DNA of 38,130 bases. Source: CAWUKT01 sp963923035. GTDB taxonomy: Bacteria; Bacteroidota; Bacteroidia; J057; JADKCL01. Below, one piece after another: positions 16,365 through 24,598 of this stretch. The position numbers and the translations under genes were made by a program. How positions within the stretch are numbered: position 1 is the stretch's first letter; each line of letters starts with the position of its first letter. Under the pieces are notes generated by a model that had not been told where the DNA came from, made no database searches, and saw nothing but the letters and a program-made list of their open reading frames with translations. The stretch lies in NCBI GenBank assembly GCA_963923035.1, contig CAWUKT010000069.1, positions 1 through 38,130 on the forward strand, written 5' to 3'.

Positions 16365-17003
16365 ATGGACTTTCTCCCCCTCGATATCCAGCAGTACGCT
16401 GAAGAGATGACCAGCCCGGAGCCGAACTACCTGGCCGAACTGAATCGTGAAACCAACCTCAAGGTTTTATATCCGCGAATGCTATCGGGACATATCCAGG
16501 GACGGATTTTGGCCATGATTTCCAACATGATCCAACCCAAGCGAGTCCTTGAAATCGGTACTTACACCGGATATTCAGCATTTTGCTTTGCGGAGGGCCT
16601 TGCGGAGGGAGGAAAGATTGTCACGATCGACATCAACCAGGAATTGGAGGATATCATCCTGAAATATGCGACCGCCGCTGGTTTGACCGATAAAATTGAC
16701 CTGCAATTTGGCCCGGCCCTGGAAATCATACCGCAATTGGACGAAACCTGGGACCTCGTTTTCCTGGATGCCGACAAAGGCAACTACGTCAACTATTTTG
16801 ACATGGTCCTTCCCAAGGTCCGACCCGGTGGATTCATCATTGCGGACAATGTTCTGTGGAGCGGCCGGGTGCTTGATCCCAAGATTCAAGACAAGGAAAC
16901 GACTGGCTTACGCAACTTTAATCTTCATGTTTCGAATAATGAGCAGGTAGAACAAGTCCTGTTGCCCATTCGAGATGGGATTACCCTCATTCGAAAAAAA
17001 TAG
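16365..17003 (+). CDS. SAM-dependent O-methyltransferase (PF01596 type)
   Basis: A 212-residue cytoplasmic protein of the catechol/caffeoyl-CoA O-methyltransferase family. The SAM motif I is EIGTYTG (63-69), VTIDIN supplies the acidic ribose-binding residue, LDADK (134-138) and ADN (160-162) match the conserved metal-binding Asp/Asn, and LWSGRV follows as usual. The family transfers methyl to hydroxyls of catechols, CoA esters or, in some members, tRNA (TrmR-like). The bacterial substrate is not predictable from sequence. The lytic transglycosylase gene begins 3 bp after its stop, so the two form an operon, but no functional link is obvious. Confidence 0.9.
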   Translation: MDFLPLDIQQYAEEMTSPEPNYLAELNRETNLKVLYPRMLSGHIQGRILAMISNMIQPKRVLEIGTYTGYSAFCFAEGLAEGGKIVTIDINQELEDIILKYATAAGLTDKIDLQFGPALEIIPQLDETWDLVFLDADKGNYVNYFDMVLPKVRPGGFIIADNVLWSGRVLDPKIQDKETTGLRNFNLHVSNNEQVEQVLLPIRDGITLIRKK

Positions 17004-17006
17004 TCC

Positions 17007-18539
17007 ATGAAAAAGCTGTTCGTTTTCCTTGGTCTGTTGGCCTGTTCCCTGCAGGTTGTTTACAGCCGACCCGACATTCCCGAAAAAATCCAGTTTGCTG
17101 ACCTTCAGGTTTCTCTCAACCAAGGGGCGGAAAATTATATCTCTGACTTCATTGGCAAGCTGAAAAAATCCCCCACTTATTTTCAGCAATTGGTGGAGCG
17201 GGCTAGGATTTACATGCCGCTCGTTGACAAGGCCTTCAAAGAGGCGAACGTCCCCTCGGACTTGAAATACATCGTACTCCAGGAGAGCTCGCTCAATGGA
17301 AGTGCCGTTTCACGATCCGGAGCAGTCGGGTATTGGCAGATCAAAGAACCAGCGGCGCGGGAAGTCGGGCTGGTCATTGACAAATTCGTCGACGAGCGAA
17401 AGCATATCTACCGTTCTTCTTTCGGAGCCGCGACTTATTTCAAACAAATCAACCGGGACTTTGACCATTGGTTGTTCGCAGTTATTGGCTACAATCGGGG
17501 CCCGGTTGGAGCGCTGAGTTATATCAATAAGGGCGAGTTTGGGATGAAAAAGGTCAAAGTCACCCAACATACCCATGAATATGCCCTGAAGGCGCTGGCA
17601 TTTAAGATCGCTTTTGAAGGCGAAATCCCACTGAAAGCCGCCCCCGTCCAGCTTTCGTTGGTATCCAATCAAGGCGAAACCAAGGTGGACCAACTCGCCA
17701 AGGCCCATGCAATTGACAATGCCAAACTCAAGGAGTTCAACCCGTGGATCAAGGGCAACCAACTCCCCAAAGACAGAGATTTTTTAATTGTTGTCCCATC
17801 CAGCCGTCCTCCCATTGCAATTTCTCAACCCACTTCACCTACTGTTTCTCCCCCCGTCCCCCCAAAACCAACTCCGAAACCCGTTGCCCCGGACCGGCAA
17901 CTGGGAAAGTTCACCTACCTCACTCCCGAAACGGATTCTGAATACGGCGAAGAATACGCCATTGTGGCACCCGGGGAACAACTCGTGGAAATTTCCGTTC
18001 ACCACCATGTCAAATTGAAAAAAATCCATGCCTACAATGGGACCAACAACAAGAGTCCGGTTCCGGCCGGGACCCAGATTTACCTCAAAAACCCATCCAA
18101 GGTAGGCTTTCACATTGCCCGGCAGGGAGATACTTGGAGTTCGATTGGAGCGTTTTATGATATCCATCCGGATAAACTGCGGAAAAACAACCGAATCCGC
18201 GGTTTGGGCGCCAAAATATGGCCGGGACAAAAAATTTACCTCAAGAAGAAGAAACCCAAAGGGGAGAAAATACTCATCCTGGAACCAGCGTGGATGCTTT
18301 CTCAACCTCAACCCTCGCAGAAAGCTCCCGAAAAGAAAGTCGTTTCCGTTGAAACCAGCCGCGAAAATACCCCAACGCCTTCGGGAAAGATTTATCAATA
18401 CCATGCTGTACGGGCTGGGGAGACGCTTTGGTCCATCAGCCAACGGTATCAAACATCCGTCGATGCGCTCAAACGCCTCAACAATCTTTCCGACAATCAG
18501 ATTTCAGTGGGGCAAAAATTGAAAGTCCCCCAAGAATAG
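17007..18539 (+). CDS. MltD-like lytic transglycosylase with LysM domains
   Basis: A 510-residue exported enzyme that should cut peptidoglycan glycan strands to 1,6-anhydro ends. Order of parts: signal peptide (MKKLFVFLGLLACSLQVVYS); SLT/GH23 domain at ~65-190 with catalytic E93 in LQESSLNGSAVSRSGAVGYWQI-type context and a later YNRGPVGA motif; Pro-rich linker ~265-300; then three LysM-type modules, at ~313-360 (degenerate), ~366-412 (RQGDTWSSIGAFYDI) and ~461-508 (RAGETLWSISQRYQTS), which bind peptidoglycan. It overlaps no other gene and ends 9 bp from the convergent rnhB. Confidence 0.92.
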   Translation: MKKLFVFLGLLACSLQVVYSRPDIPEKIQFADLQVSLNQGAENYISDFIGKLKKSPTYFQQLVERARIYMPLVDKAFKEANVPSDLKYIVLQESSLNGSAVSRSGAVGYWQIKEPAAREVGLVIDKFVDERKHIYRSSFGAATYFKQINRDFDHWLFAVIGYNRGPVGALSYINKGEFGMKKVKVTQHTHEYALKALAFKIAFEGEIPLKAAPVQLSLVSNQGETKVDQLAKAHAIDNAKLKEFNPWIKGNQLPKDRDFLIVVPSSRPPIAISQPTSPTVSPPVPPKPTPKPVAPDRQLGKFTYLTPETDSEYGEEYAIVAPGEQLVEISVHHHVKLKKIHAYNGTNNKSPVPAGTQIYLKNPSKVGFHIARQGDTWSSIGAFYDIHPDKLRKNNRIRGLGAKIWPGQKIYLKKKKPKGEKILILEPAWMLSQPQPSQKAPEKKVVSVETSRENTPTPSGKIYQYHAVRAGETLWSISQRYQTSVDALKRLNNLSDNQISVGQKLKVPQE

Positions 18540-18548
18540 TTCGAGACT

Positions 18549-19202
18549 TCAGGGCTTGAACAAATCTAACTGGGTTCCATGGTTGAAACTCAGCCGATGA
18601 TATGGTGTCAGGCCGTGCTCCTGAACCGCCCGTTTATGGGCCGGCGTGGGATAGCCTTTGTTGGAGGACCATCCATATTGAGGGTACTCCTCCGCCAACT
18701 CCTCCATGATTTCATCCCGATAAGTTTTGGCCAGGATAGATGCCGCGGCAATGTTCAAAAACCGGGCATCCCCCTTTACCATACAGGTATGCGGAATATG
18801 GGATAAGCCGCGAAATCGATTGCCGTCGACCAACAGATGCTCCGGCGGAACTTCTAAACTCGCCGCCGCCTCGTGCATCGCCAGATAAGAAGCGTTCAGG
18901 ATGTTCACTTCATCGATTTTGTGGTGCGACATCATTCCGACTCCCCACGCAATAGCATGCTCAAAGATGATTTCCCTAAGCTCCAGGCGCTTGGCAGCCG
19001 TCAACTTTTTGCTGTCGTTGAGGGAGGGATGGGAAAAGTCAGAAGGAAAAATGACCGCCCCCGCGACGACTGGCCCCGCCAAACACCCTCTTCCGGCTTC
19101 ATCCAACCCCGCTTCCAAAATCCCTTCGGAAAATTGAACTGGAAGTGGACCTTCGGGAATAACCACCTTGACCTTTCTCGATTTCATGTCGAAAGTTATC
19201 AT
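18549..19202 (-). CDS. rnhB: Ribonuclease HII
   Basis: Removes RNA primers and misincorporated ribonucleotides from RNA-DNA hybrids. With the start at 19202 the protein is 217 residues; an in-frame ATG at 19187 gives 212. Catalytic residues are visible: D34 and E35 in DEAGRG, D126 in VDGN and D145 in KGDA, with SILAKTYRD and the usual C-terminal YPTPAHKRAVQEHG and PYHRLSF motifs. The open frame continues to 19589 across the divergent Nudix gene, but that extension has no family similarity. A near-promoter TAACTTTC lies between the two candidate ATGs and would favour 19187. Confidence 0.93.
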   Translation of the reverse strand: MITFDMKSRKVKVVIPEGPLPVQFSEGILEAGLDEAGRGCLAGPVVAGAVIFPSDFSHPSLNDSKKLTAAKRLELREIIFEHAIAWGVGMMSHHKIDEVNILNASYLAMHEAAASLEVPPEHLLVDGNRFRGLSHIPHTCMVKGDARFLNIAAASILAKTYRDEIMEELAEEYPQYGWSSNKGYPTPAHKRAVQEHGLTPYHRLSFNHGTQLDLFKP

Positions 19203-19253
19203 TTCCCCACTTTTTCTCCGCTCCGCCGATCCACAATTCTCCCTCGCCCATTG

Positions 19254-19261
19254 TACATTTG
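19254..19261 (+). promoter_or_regulatory. Promoter -7 element (TACATTTG), probably giving a leaderless mRNA
   Basis: A perfect TAnnTTTG match that ends only 4 bp before the Nudix ATG at 19266. Transcription normally starts a few bases after this box, so the mRNA would start at or within a few bases of the start codon. Confidence 0.5.
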
Positions 19262-19265
19262 CTCC

Positions 19266-19835
19266 ATGAACCACCACGATCCCGATAAAAATCCCTGGAC
19301 CATCCTTTCTTCCGAGGCCATTTACAAAAATCCATGGATTGAGGTCACTGAGCACCAGGTACTGAATCCATCGGGAGGACCTGGAATTTATGGCGTTGTC
19401 CATTTCAACAATCTGGCCATCGGGGTGGTTCCCTACGAAAATGGGCAGATTTGGATGGTGGGGCAATATCGGTTTCCCCTTGAGGCCTACTCCTGGGAGA
19501 TTCCGGAGGGAGGAGGACCGCTCGGGACGGATGCACTCGACAACGCCCAGCGAGAATTGAAGGAAGAAACTGGTCTTAAAGCCGCCCATTACCGGCCCAT
19601 TTTGGAGATGGACCTCTCCAATTCAGTTTCGGATGAGCGCGCAATCGTGTACCTGGCGACCGGATTGCAGCGCGGAACGGCTGAACCCGAAGCAACGGAA
19701 GATCTGAGGGTGAAAAAAATGGATTTGGAGGAGGCTTATCGAATGGTGGAACGGCGAGAAATCCGGGATTCATTGACCGTGGCGGCCATTTACAAGCTCA
19801 AACTGATGCAAGCACTCGGGGAACTGGATCAATAA
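19266..19835 (+). CDS. Nudix hydrolase, ADP-ribose pyrophosphatase-like
   Basis: 189 residues from ATG 19266. The frame is open from 18873, but the upstream part lies inside rnhB on the other strand and does not resemble the family. The Nudix box reads EGGGPLGTDALDNAQ then RELKEETGL (96-104). The REL-EETG core is intact, while the first Glu of the GX5E pattern is replaced by Thr/Asp, as happens in some ADP-sugar members. The IYGVVHFNNLAIGVVP and WMVGQYRFPLEAYSWEIP stretches resemble ADP-ribose/sugar pyrophosphatases. It likely cleans up ADP-sugars. Its end overlaps the convergent gene by 7 bp. Confidence 0.85.
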   Translation: MNHHDPDKNPWTILSSEAIYKNPWIEVTEHQVLNPSGGPGIYGVVHFNNLAIGVVPYENGQIWMVGQYRFPLEAYSWEIPEGGGPLGTDALDNAQRELKEETGLKAAHYRPILEMDLSNSVSDERAIVYLATGLQRGTAEPEATEDLRVKKMDLEEAYRMVERREIRDSLTVAAIYKLKLMQALGELDQ

Positions 19836-20281
19836 ACCGCCTCCATCACTTCCGGATTGAGGGTCTTGGAAACGTGCTGCACCTTGGCCACATTTTTCAA
19901 CAACGGTAAGTTGATCCACGGACGCTCCCTGGACGTCCATTCGTACATGGGTAAGCCCTGCACATGCGCCGGGTACAGCACATTTGAATCAAAATCCGTA
20001 CTCATCTGAAGTTTAGGATTCCCAATTCCGGGCAATATCTTCTTCAATTCGGCCAGCACCTCGAACAACCCCTCGGTATAGGAAGGCACGTCGATTTGTT
20101 CCTTTCGGTTGCGCAAATGGAAGCTGAAAAAATAGTCGGCGGGAAGCACACCATGGGGAGCAGAAAACTCTCCAATCACCTGAATGGCATTGATGGGAAA
20201 TTCGATCCATTTATCTTCAATCCGATAATGGATATTGCTCCGCGTGAGCTGAATGGTGGTCGAAAATGCGCCCTGCATCAA
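19829..20281 (-). CDS. Unknown 150-residue protein downstream of the glycosyltransferase
   Basis: I do not recognise a family. No signal peptide or membrane segment. The start is ATG 20281, with a second ATG immediately after. The sequence looks like a small alpha-beta protein: IHYRIEDKWIEFPINAIQVIGEF, then DYFFSFHLRNRKEQIDVPSYTEGLFEVLAELKKILPGI, then WTSRERPWINLPLLKNV. It lies 29 bp after the GT4 gene on the same strand and is probably the last gene of that operon. Its end overlaps the convergent Nudix gene by 7 bp. Confidence 0.65.
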   Translation of the reverse strand: MMQGAFSTTIQLTRSNIHYRIEDKWIEFPINAIQVIGEFSAPHGVLPADYFFSFHLRNRKEQIDVPSYTEGLFEVLAELKKILPGIGNPKLQMSTDFDSNVLYPAHVQGLPMYEWTSRERPWINLPLLKNVAKVQHVSKTLNPEVMEAVY

Positions 20282-20310
20282 AAAAATGTGATTGATTTAC
20301 AGGAATCAAA

Positions 20311-21456
20311 TTACCGATTTGACAGCACATTCCAAATCTGCTGGGCGGATCGGTCCCACGAAAACTTCTCCCGTTGTCGCTTTCCCTTGTGGACAATTTC
20401 CTCTGCCAAGCCCGAGGTGTTGACCAATTGAGACATGGCCTGGGCGATTTCCTCCACATTATAGGGGTCCACCAACAAAGCTGCATCGCCGGCGACTTCG
20501 GGCATGGAGGTGACCCCACTCGTAATCACCGGAACTTCGCAATGCATAGCCTCTAAGATCGGCAAGCCAAACCCCTCAAAGTAAGGCACGTAAACCAATC
20601 CCGACGAAGCATTGTAGATCCGGTTCAACTCTTCATTGTCCACGAAACCGGTAAACCGAATCGAATCTTGATTGGGGGACTGGTCATACGTGTGGATAAC
20701 TTCCGCAAAATTCCAGGCCTTTCGCCCAACCAAAACCAACTGGTAATCCTGCGTATCCGTCTCTTTGAACCGGTCGAAGGCTTCAATCAAACGCGCGAGG
20801 TTCTTCCGGGGTTGAATCGCCCCTACACAATGAAAATAGGGCTTTCCGCCGCTGTACTGCTCCTGGATTCCTTGATGACCATCCGCTGGAAGGGGGCGAA
20901 AATAATCCGCGCAGGCATTGTAAACAACTTCGATGTTCTCTTCCTCCACCCCATACTTGTCCCGGATATCCTCCCCGGTATACTGCGAAACCGTCACGAT
21001 TTTAGAGGCCTTCTTCGCAAATCGGGGAAAATACCGCTGATAATGCCACGCCTCGAGCTTTTTCACATCCTCGGGGAAATGTTCAAATGCGAGGTCATGG
21101 AAAACAGGAACCTGAGGAACCTTGGACCGCAGAGACAAATAGCCATCGGGAGAAAAAAAGACATCCGGTTTCAATTGCCGGAGTTTGCGGGCAACGGCCC
21201 ATTCGAAAAAAGCAATGAAGAGAAATGGATGCCGGGCGGGGGGAAACAGAACGTAGGGCGTGACATTGGGACCAAAAAGGTACTTGTCGGAAAAAGGGCG
21301 GTCGAAGAAAAAAGAGAATTGGGTATCGGGATGGTTGCGAACCAAGCGCTGTAAAATTTCAACTGAAAACCGGCCGATCCCTTCCAATCCGTCTGGTAGC
21401 AACAGACGGGTGTTTACCGCCACATGATTCAATTCCCGGTCGTTTTTAGGCCTCAT
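20311..21456 (-). CDS. GT4-family glycosyltransferase
   Basis: A 381-residue cytoplasmic GT-B enzyme, of the retaining family 4, for surface polysaccharide assembly. N-terminal half: NTRLLLPDGLEGIGRF near residue 15-30 (acceptor side). C-terminal half: VGAIQPRKNLARLIEAF (211-227), LVGRKAW, and the nucleotide-sugar-binding EGFGLPILEAM (294-304) followed by PEVAGDAALLVDPYN. The combination resembles mannosyl- or rhamnosyltransferases of O-antigen clusters, but the sugar is not certain. Its ATG overlaps the end of the flippase gene by 11 bp, suggesting translational coupling. Confidence 0.9.
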   Translation of the reverse strand: MRPKNDRELNHVAVNTRLLLPDGLEGIGRFSVEILQRLVRNHPDTQFSFFFDRPFSDKYLFGPNVTPYVLFPPARHPFLFIAFFEWAVARKLRQLKPDVFFSPDGYLSLRSKVPQVPVFHDLAFEHFPEDVKKLEAWHYQRYFPRFAKKASKIVTVSQYTGEDIRDKYGVEEENIEVVYNACADYFRPLPADGHQGIQEQYSGGKPYFHCVGAIQPRKNLARLIEAFDRFKETDTQDYQLVLVGRKAWNFAEVIHTYDQSPNQDSIRFTGFVDNEELNRIYNASSGLVYVPYFEGFGLPILEAMHCEVPVITSGVTSMPEVAGDAALLVDPYNVEEIAQAMSQLVNTSGLAEEIVHKGKRQREKFSWDRSAQQIWNVLSNR

Positions 21457-22792
21457 TTCTCCGCAAATCTATGACTTTGAAGGCAAAACTCAATCCCGCC
21501 AAAACCGCCCCGGCCAGCATCAAATTCAGCCACCAGGGAAAGTCCGTCTTCGTCAACCCGAAATAAACGCCACCGAACAAAGCTGCAATCACGATCAGTT
21601 TGCCCAGTTGGCCATAAGGAATCCGAACCGGCAACCGAAACTGGATATAGTACAGGTAGGTCAGAGATAAAAAGGCAAAACTCGCCACGGTGGACCAAGC
21701 CGATGCCACCGCTCCATATTCGGGGATGAAAATGAAATTGAGGGTGAGGTTTAGGATAATGGAAATGAAAATCATCCAGCTCACGAATCGTTCGTGGTTG
21801 GTAGAGGTCAATAAGGTGCTGTAAATCGCGAAAAAGCCATTGACCAATACCGCCAGGAAAAGAATTTTTAGGCAACTGGTCATGGTGGCCAATTCCTCAG
21901 GGGTGCTATTGTCGAAGAGCCACAGGAGTTTTTCGCCATCGAAGAGGATAAATCCGCCGGCGAGGATCATCGGCAGAGCCGCAATGGGCTGCCCAAAAGC
22001 TAGTAACCGGGCCAATGTATCCTGCTCCTTGACGTGACGGGCGAACTTGGCGAAGAAAATCGGCAAGACCGTCCACAGGTACATCATGACGGCGTCCACC
22101 CACCGGTAGGCTCCGGCGTACAATCCGGTTTCCAAATCCCCTTCCGTCGGCCCCAACAACCGCTCCAACATCACCTGATCGACCTTGTCATTGACCGAAT
22201 ACAAAACTGTAATGACGGCAAAAGGGAAACTTCTCTTCAGCAAGTCTTTGGCCTCCTTGCGGTTCCAAACCGGCCTAAAAAAGCCAATGTAACTCACCAT
22301 CAGGAAATACAGAATGACCATGGTTCCCGCCACCGAAGCCACATTGGCGATGAGGTAGGAATCCAAATCTATCCGGGTGGCCAACAAAACCAAAACGATG
22401 ACCAAGAGGATCGACCGGTCCAGGATCGAAGCAAAGGCGTCCAAGCGGAACTTCTGAAAGGCCTGGAAATTGGCGCGAAAAAAGGTATTGATCTGGATGA
22501 AACTGTGCATGACGCACAGCAAAAACAGGTAAAATACCTCCAGCGAACTGTATCCCAGCAGGAAGCCTACCCCCACCATGAAAAAGGGGTAGATGGCGCT
22601 AAACGCCAATTTCAGACTCAATAAGGTGGGGAACAACCGCCGCAACAGGTCATGGTCACCCGCCAAAGTCTTGATGGTGTACTGGTTGATTCCCATATCC
22701 GCAACGGCGAGAAATAGGAATCCCAAGGAGTACAAGGCCATAAATATCCCGAAGGTCTCGTGTCCCAATTCATCCTGAACCACATTGTTCAC
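21446..22792 (-). CDS. Wzx-type polysaccharide flippase (MATE/PST family)
   Basis: At least 448 residues with about 12 hydrophobic segments. It resembles lipid-linked oligosaccharide flippases (polysaccharide biosynthesis protein family), with the early DELGHETFGIFMALYSLGFLFLAVADMGI pattern typical of the family's TM1-2 region. The listed start is GTG 22792, but the frame stays open to 22894 and the extra codons encode a hydrophobic N-terminal helix (LAVLLNLLIKSAWILVNNVV) that the family needs. No ATG, GTG or TTG exists there, so the true start is either non-standard (ATT at 22894 or nearby) or lost to a small sequence error. Coupled to the GT4 gene downstream. Confidence 0.85.
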   Translation of the reverse strand: MNNVVQDELGHETFGIFMALYSLGFLFLAVADMGINQYTIKTLAGDHDLLRRLFPTLLSLKLAFSAIYPFFMVGVGFLLGYSSLEVFYLFLLCVMHSFIQINTFFRANFQAFQKFRLDAFASILDRSILLVIVLVLLATRIDLDSYLIANVASVAGTMVILYFLMVSYIGFFRPVWNRKEAKDLLKRSFPFAVITVLYSVNDKVDQVMLERLLGPTEGDLETGLYAGAYRWVDAVMMYLWTVLPIFFAKFARHVKEQDTLARLLAFGQPIAALPMILAGGFILFDGEKLLWLFDNSTPEELATMTSCLKILFLAVLVNGFFAIYSTLLTSTNHERFVSWMIFISIILNLTLNFIFIPEYGAVASAWSTVASFAFLSLTYLYYIQFRLPVRIPYGQLGKLIVIAALFGGVYFGLTKTDFPWWLNLMLAGAVLAGLSFAFKVIDLRRNEA

Positions 22793-22911
22793 GAGGATCC
22801 AGGCAGACTTGATCAGGAGGTTCAGCAGAACTGCTAAACTGATATTTTCAAAGAGATTTCGGATACCGGCAGGGTATTTGATTTGGCCCCCAATTTACGG
22901 GCTTTTTTTGA

Positions 22912-22919
22912 TATATTTG
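22912..22919 (+). promoter_or_regulatory. Promoter -7 element (TATATTTG) for the O-antigen ligase gene
   Basis: A perfect TAnnTTTG match ending 22 bp before the GTG start. It lies just upstream of the leftward flippase frame, so the two divergent genes share a very small control region. Confidence 0.55.
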
Positions 22920-22941
22920 ACGCCTCTCAGAGTACCAGGAA

Positions 22942-24423
22942 GTGAGTAACCTTCTCCAAATAATCAGAAATAACCAAGCGAAAGTCTTCTTTGCTTCCAG
23001 CATTGCGGCATTTCTCATTCTGGTTTGGTTCGCCACCACCACCTACAACGAGTACCTCCTGGCCATTCCCCTTGGCATTGTCGTCCTGACGATTGCCCTG
23101 TACAACTTCAAGTACTTCTGGTACTTCACCCTGTTTTTCGTTCCCCTCTCGGTAACCAGCCACGATCTCTTTGGAGGCGCCGGGGTCACTTTTCCAACTG
23201 ACTTCTTCGCGCTCATACTGGTGGGGATACTCATCTTCAAGATGGTCAGCGAACGAAAAATACTCCTGATCCATCTCAGCCATCCCATCGTAGCGGTGGT
23301 CATGCTGCTGGCATTCTGGATTCTGTTTTCGGGAATAGAATCGGTTCGGCCCCTGGTTTCCTTGAAGTGGCTCGCCCAATATATCTGGACCATTGGAGCC
23401 TTTTTCCTCGTTCCGATCCTCCTTTTTCGCCAACAAAGCTCCATTTTCCGGTTCATCCAACTCATTTCGATTGCCTTCATCATTGCCCTCAATTCAATCT
23501 TCATCCTATACATTTCCACCGGACGAAATCCCTTTGGACTGAGGTTCAACCCCGGTCCATTCTTCGGAGACCATACCGTTTTCGGCGCCTTTACCGCCAT
23601 GTGGGTCCCCCTGTTGGTGGTCATGGTCTTTGGAATGGAGCTCACAAAGCGGGAAAAACAATTGGCAAAAGCGACCCTGTTCTTCTTTGTCGTTGGCCTA
23701 TTTTTCTCCTATTCCCGGGGCGCCTGGGCCAGCTGTGTAGCCAGCCTCGCCTTCATGGGATTCTTTGTTGTAGGCAAACAATTCCGAAGAATCGCCATCC
23801 CCATTCTGATCGCCAGCATGTCCATCGGTGGATATTTGTATTACAGTTCATCCTCCCAGACGGCTTCGGCGAGTAAAAACGATGCTGTATCCAGGAAGGA
23901 CTTGTCCTCCCATATTGCCAGTGTCACCAACTTCAAGACCGACTACTCCAATGCCGAACGCATCAACCGCTGGTACTGTGCCATCGAGATGTGGAAGGAC
24001 GATCCCTGGACCGGACTTGGACCGGGTACCTACGCCATGGAGTACGCCGCCTACCAAAAGGCCCGCTACCTCACCCCCGTCTCCACCATGCGCGGGGACA
24101 ATGGAACGGCCCACAATGAGTTTTTGCTGGCTTTGAGTGAAATGGGAATCCCCGGTACGGTAATCATTGCCGTATTGTTTCTGGTCCCGCTCTTCCACGG
24201 TATAAGGGGGTATCACCGCACCCAACACAAAAACTCCAAGATGCTTTACCTGGGGGTGACATTCGCGCTGATCGCGTACGATATCCACGCCTTCGTGAAC
24301 AATTTCCTCGACCAGGATAAAGTCGCCGCCACCTACTTCGGGTTTCTGGCCATAATTGTCGCATTGGATCGCTACGCCAAAATCCACCAAAGCGAGGCGC
24401 ATCCGCCAAAACTGTCTTCTTAA
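22942..24423 (+). CDS. O-antigen ligase / polymerase-like membrane protein (Wzy_C family)
   Basis: A 493-residue polytopic inner-membrane protein (about 11-12 hydrophobic segments) starting at GTG 22942. The Wzy_C/O-antigen ligase signature is present: SYSRGAW (256-262), a large extracytoplasmic loop (about 300-400) with WTGLGPGTY, and the conserved H391 in GTAHNEFLLALSEMGI. Such proteins join a lipid-linked glycan to lipid A core or to proteins, or polymerise glycan units; ligase and polymerase cannot be told apart by sequence alone. It is divergent from the flippase-GT4 operon and presumably acts in the same pathway. Confidence 0.88.
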   Translation: MSNLLQIIRNNQAKVFFASSIAAFLILVWFATTTYNEYLLAIPLGIVVLTIALYNFKYFWYFTLFFVPLSVTSHDLFGGAGVTFPTDFFALILVGILIFKMVSERKILLIHLSHPIVAVVMLLAFWILFSGIESVRPLVSLKWLAQYIWTIGAFFLVPILLFRQQSSIFRFIQLISIAFIIALNSIFILYISTGRNPFGLRFNPGPFFGDHTVFGAFTAMWVPLLVVMVFGMELTKREKQLAKATLFFFVVGLFFSYSRGAWASCVASLAFMGFFVVGKQFRRIAIPILIASMSIGGYLYYSSSSQTASASKNDAVSRKDLSSHIASVTNFKTDYSNAERINRWYCAIEMWKDDPWTGLGPGTYAMEYAAYQKARYLTPVSTMRGDNGTAHNEFLLALSEMGIPGTVIIAVLFLVPLFHGIRGYHRTQHKNSKMLYLGVTFALIAYDIHAFVNNFLDQDKVAATYFGFLAIIVALDRYAKIHQSEAHPPKLSS

Positions 24424-24527
24424 TTCGGGAAAACCACTTTCGCTTCCCTGCAGTCATCCACTTCCTCATTTGCCAACGATTTTTGGTTCTACTCCAAAAC
24501 TAAAGGATTCGACTCGTTCACCCCAAC

Positions 24528-24552
24528 AATATTTGTATCAATTGCAAATATT
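24528..24552. promoter_or_regulatory. Perfect AATATTTG / CAAATATT dyad upstream of the KYNP-motif gene
   Basis: AATATTTG (24528-24535) and CAAATATT (24545-24552) are exact complements around a 9-bp centre. They lie about 46 bp before the ATG. Each arm also resembles an imperfect promoter -7 box. It may be an operator or a pair of opposed promoters. A second near-match, TAATTTTA at 24587-24594, lies close to the start codon. Confidence 0.4.
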
Positions 24553-24598
24553 TTTTTCAAACCCTTCTTTTTCTCCCCGCTTTACCTAATTTTACTCC

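Noticed and set aside
18873..19265. Long N-terminal extension of the Nudix gene
   Set aside because: It covers the rnhB coding region on the opposite strand; family similarity begins at the ATG at 19266.
19203..19589. N-terminal extension of RNase HII
   Set aside because: It overlaps the Nudix coding region and would add ~130 residues not found in RNase HII.
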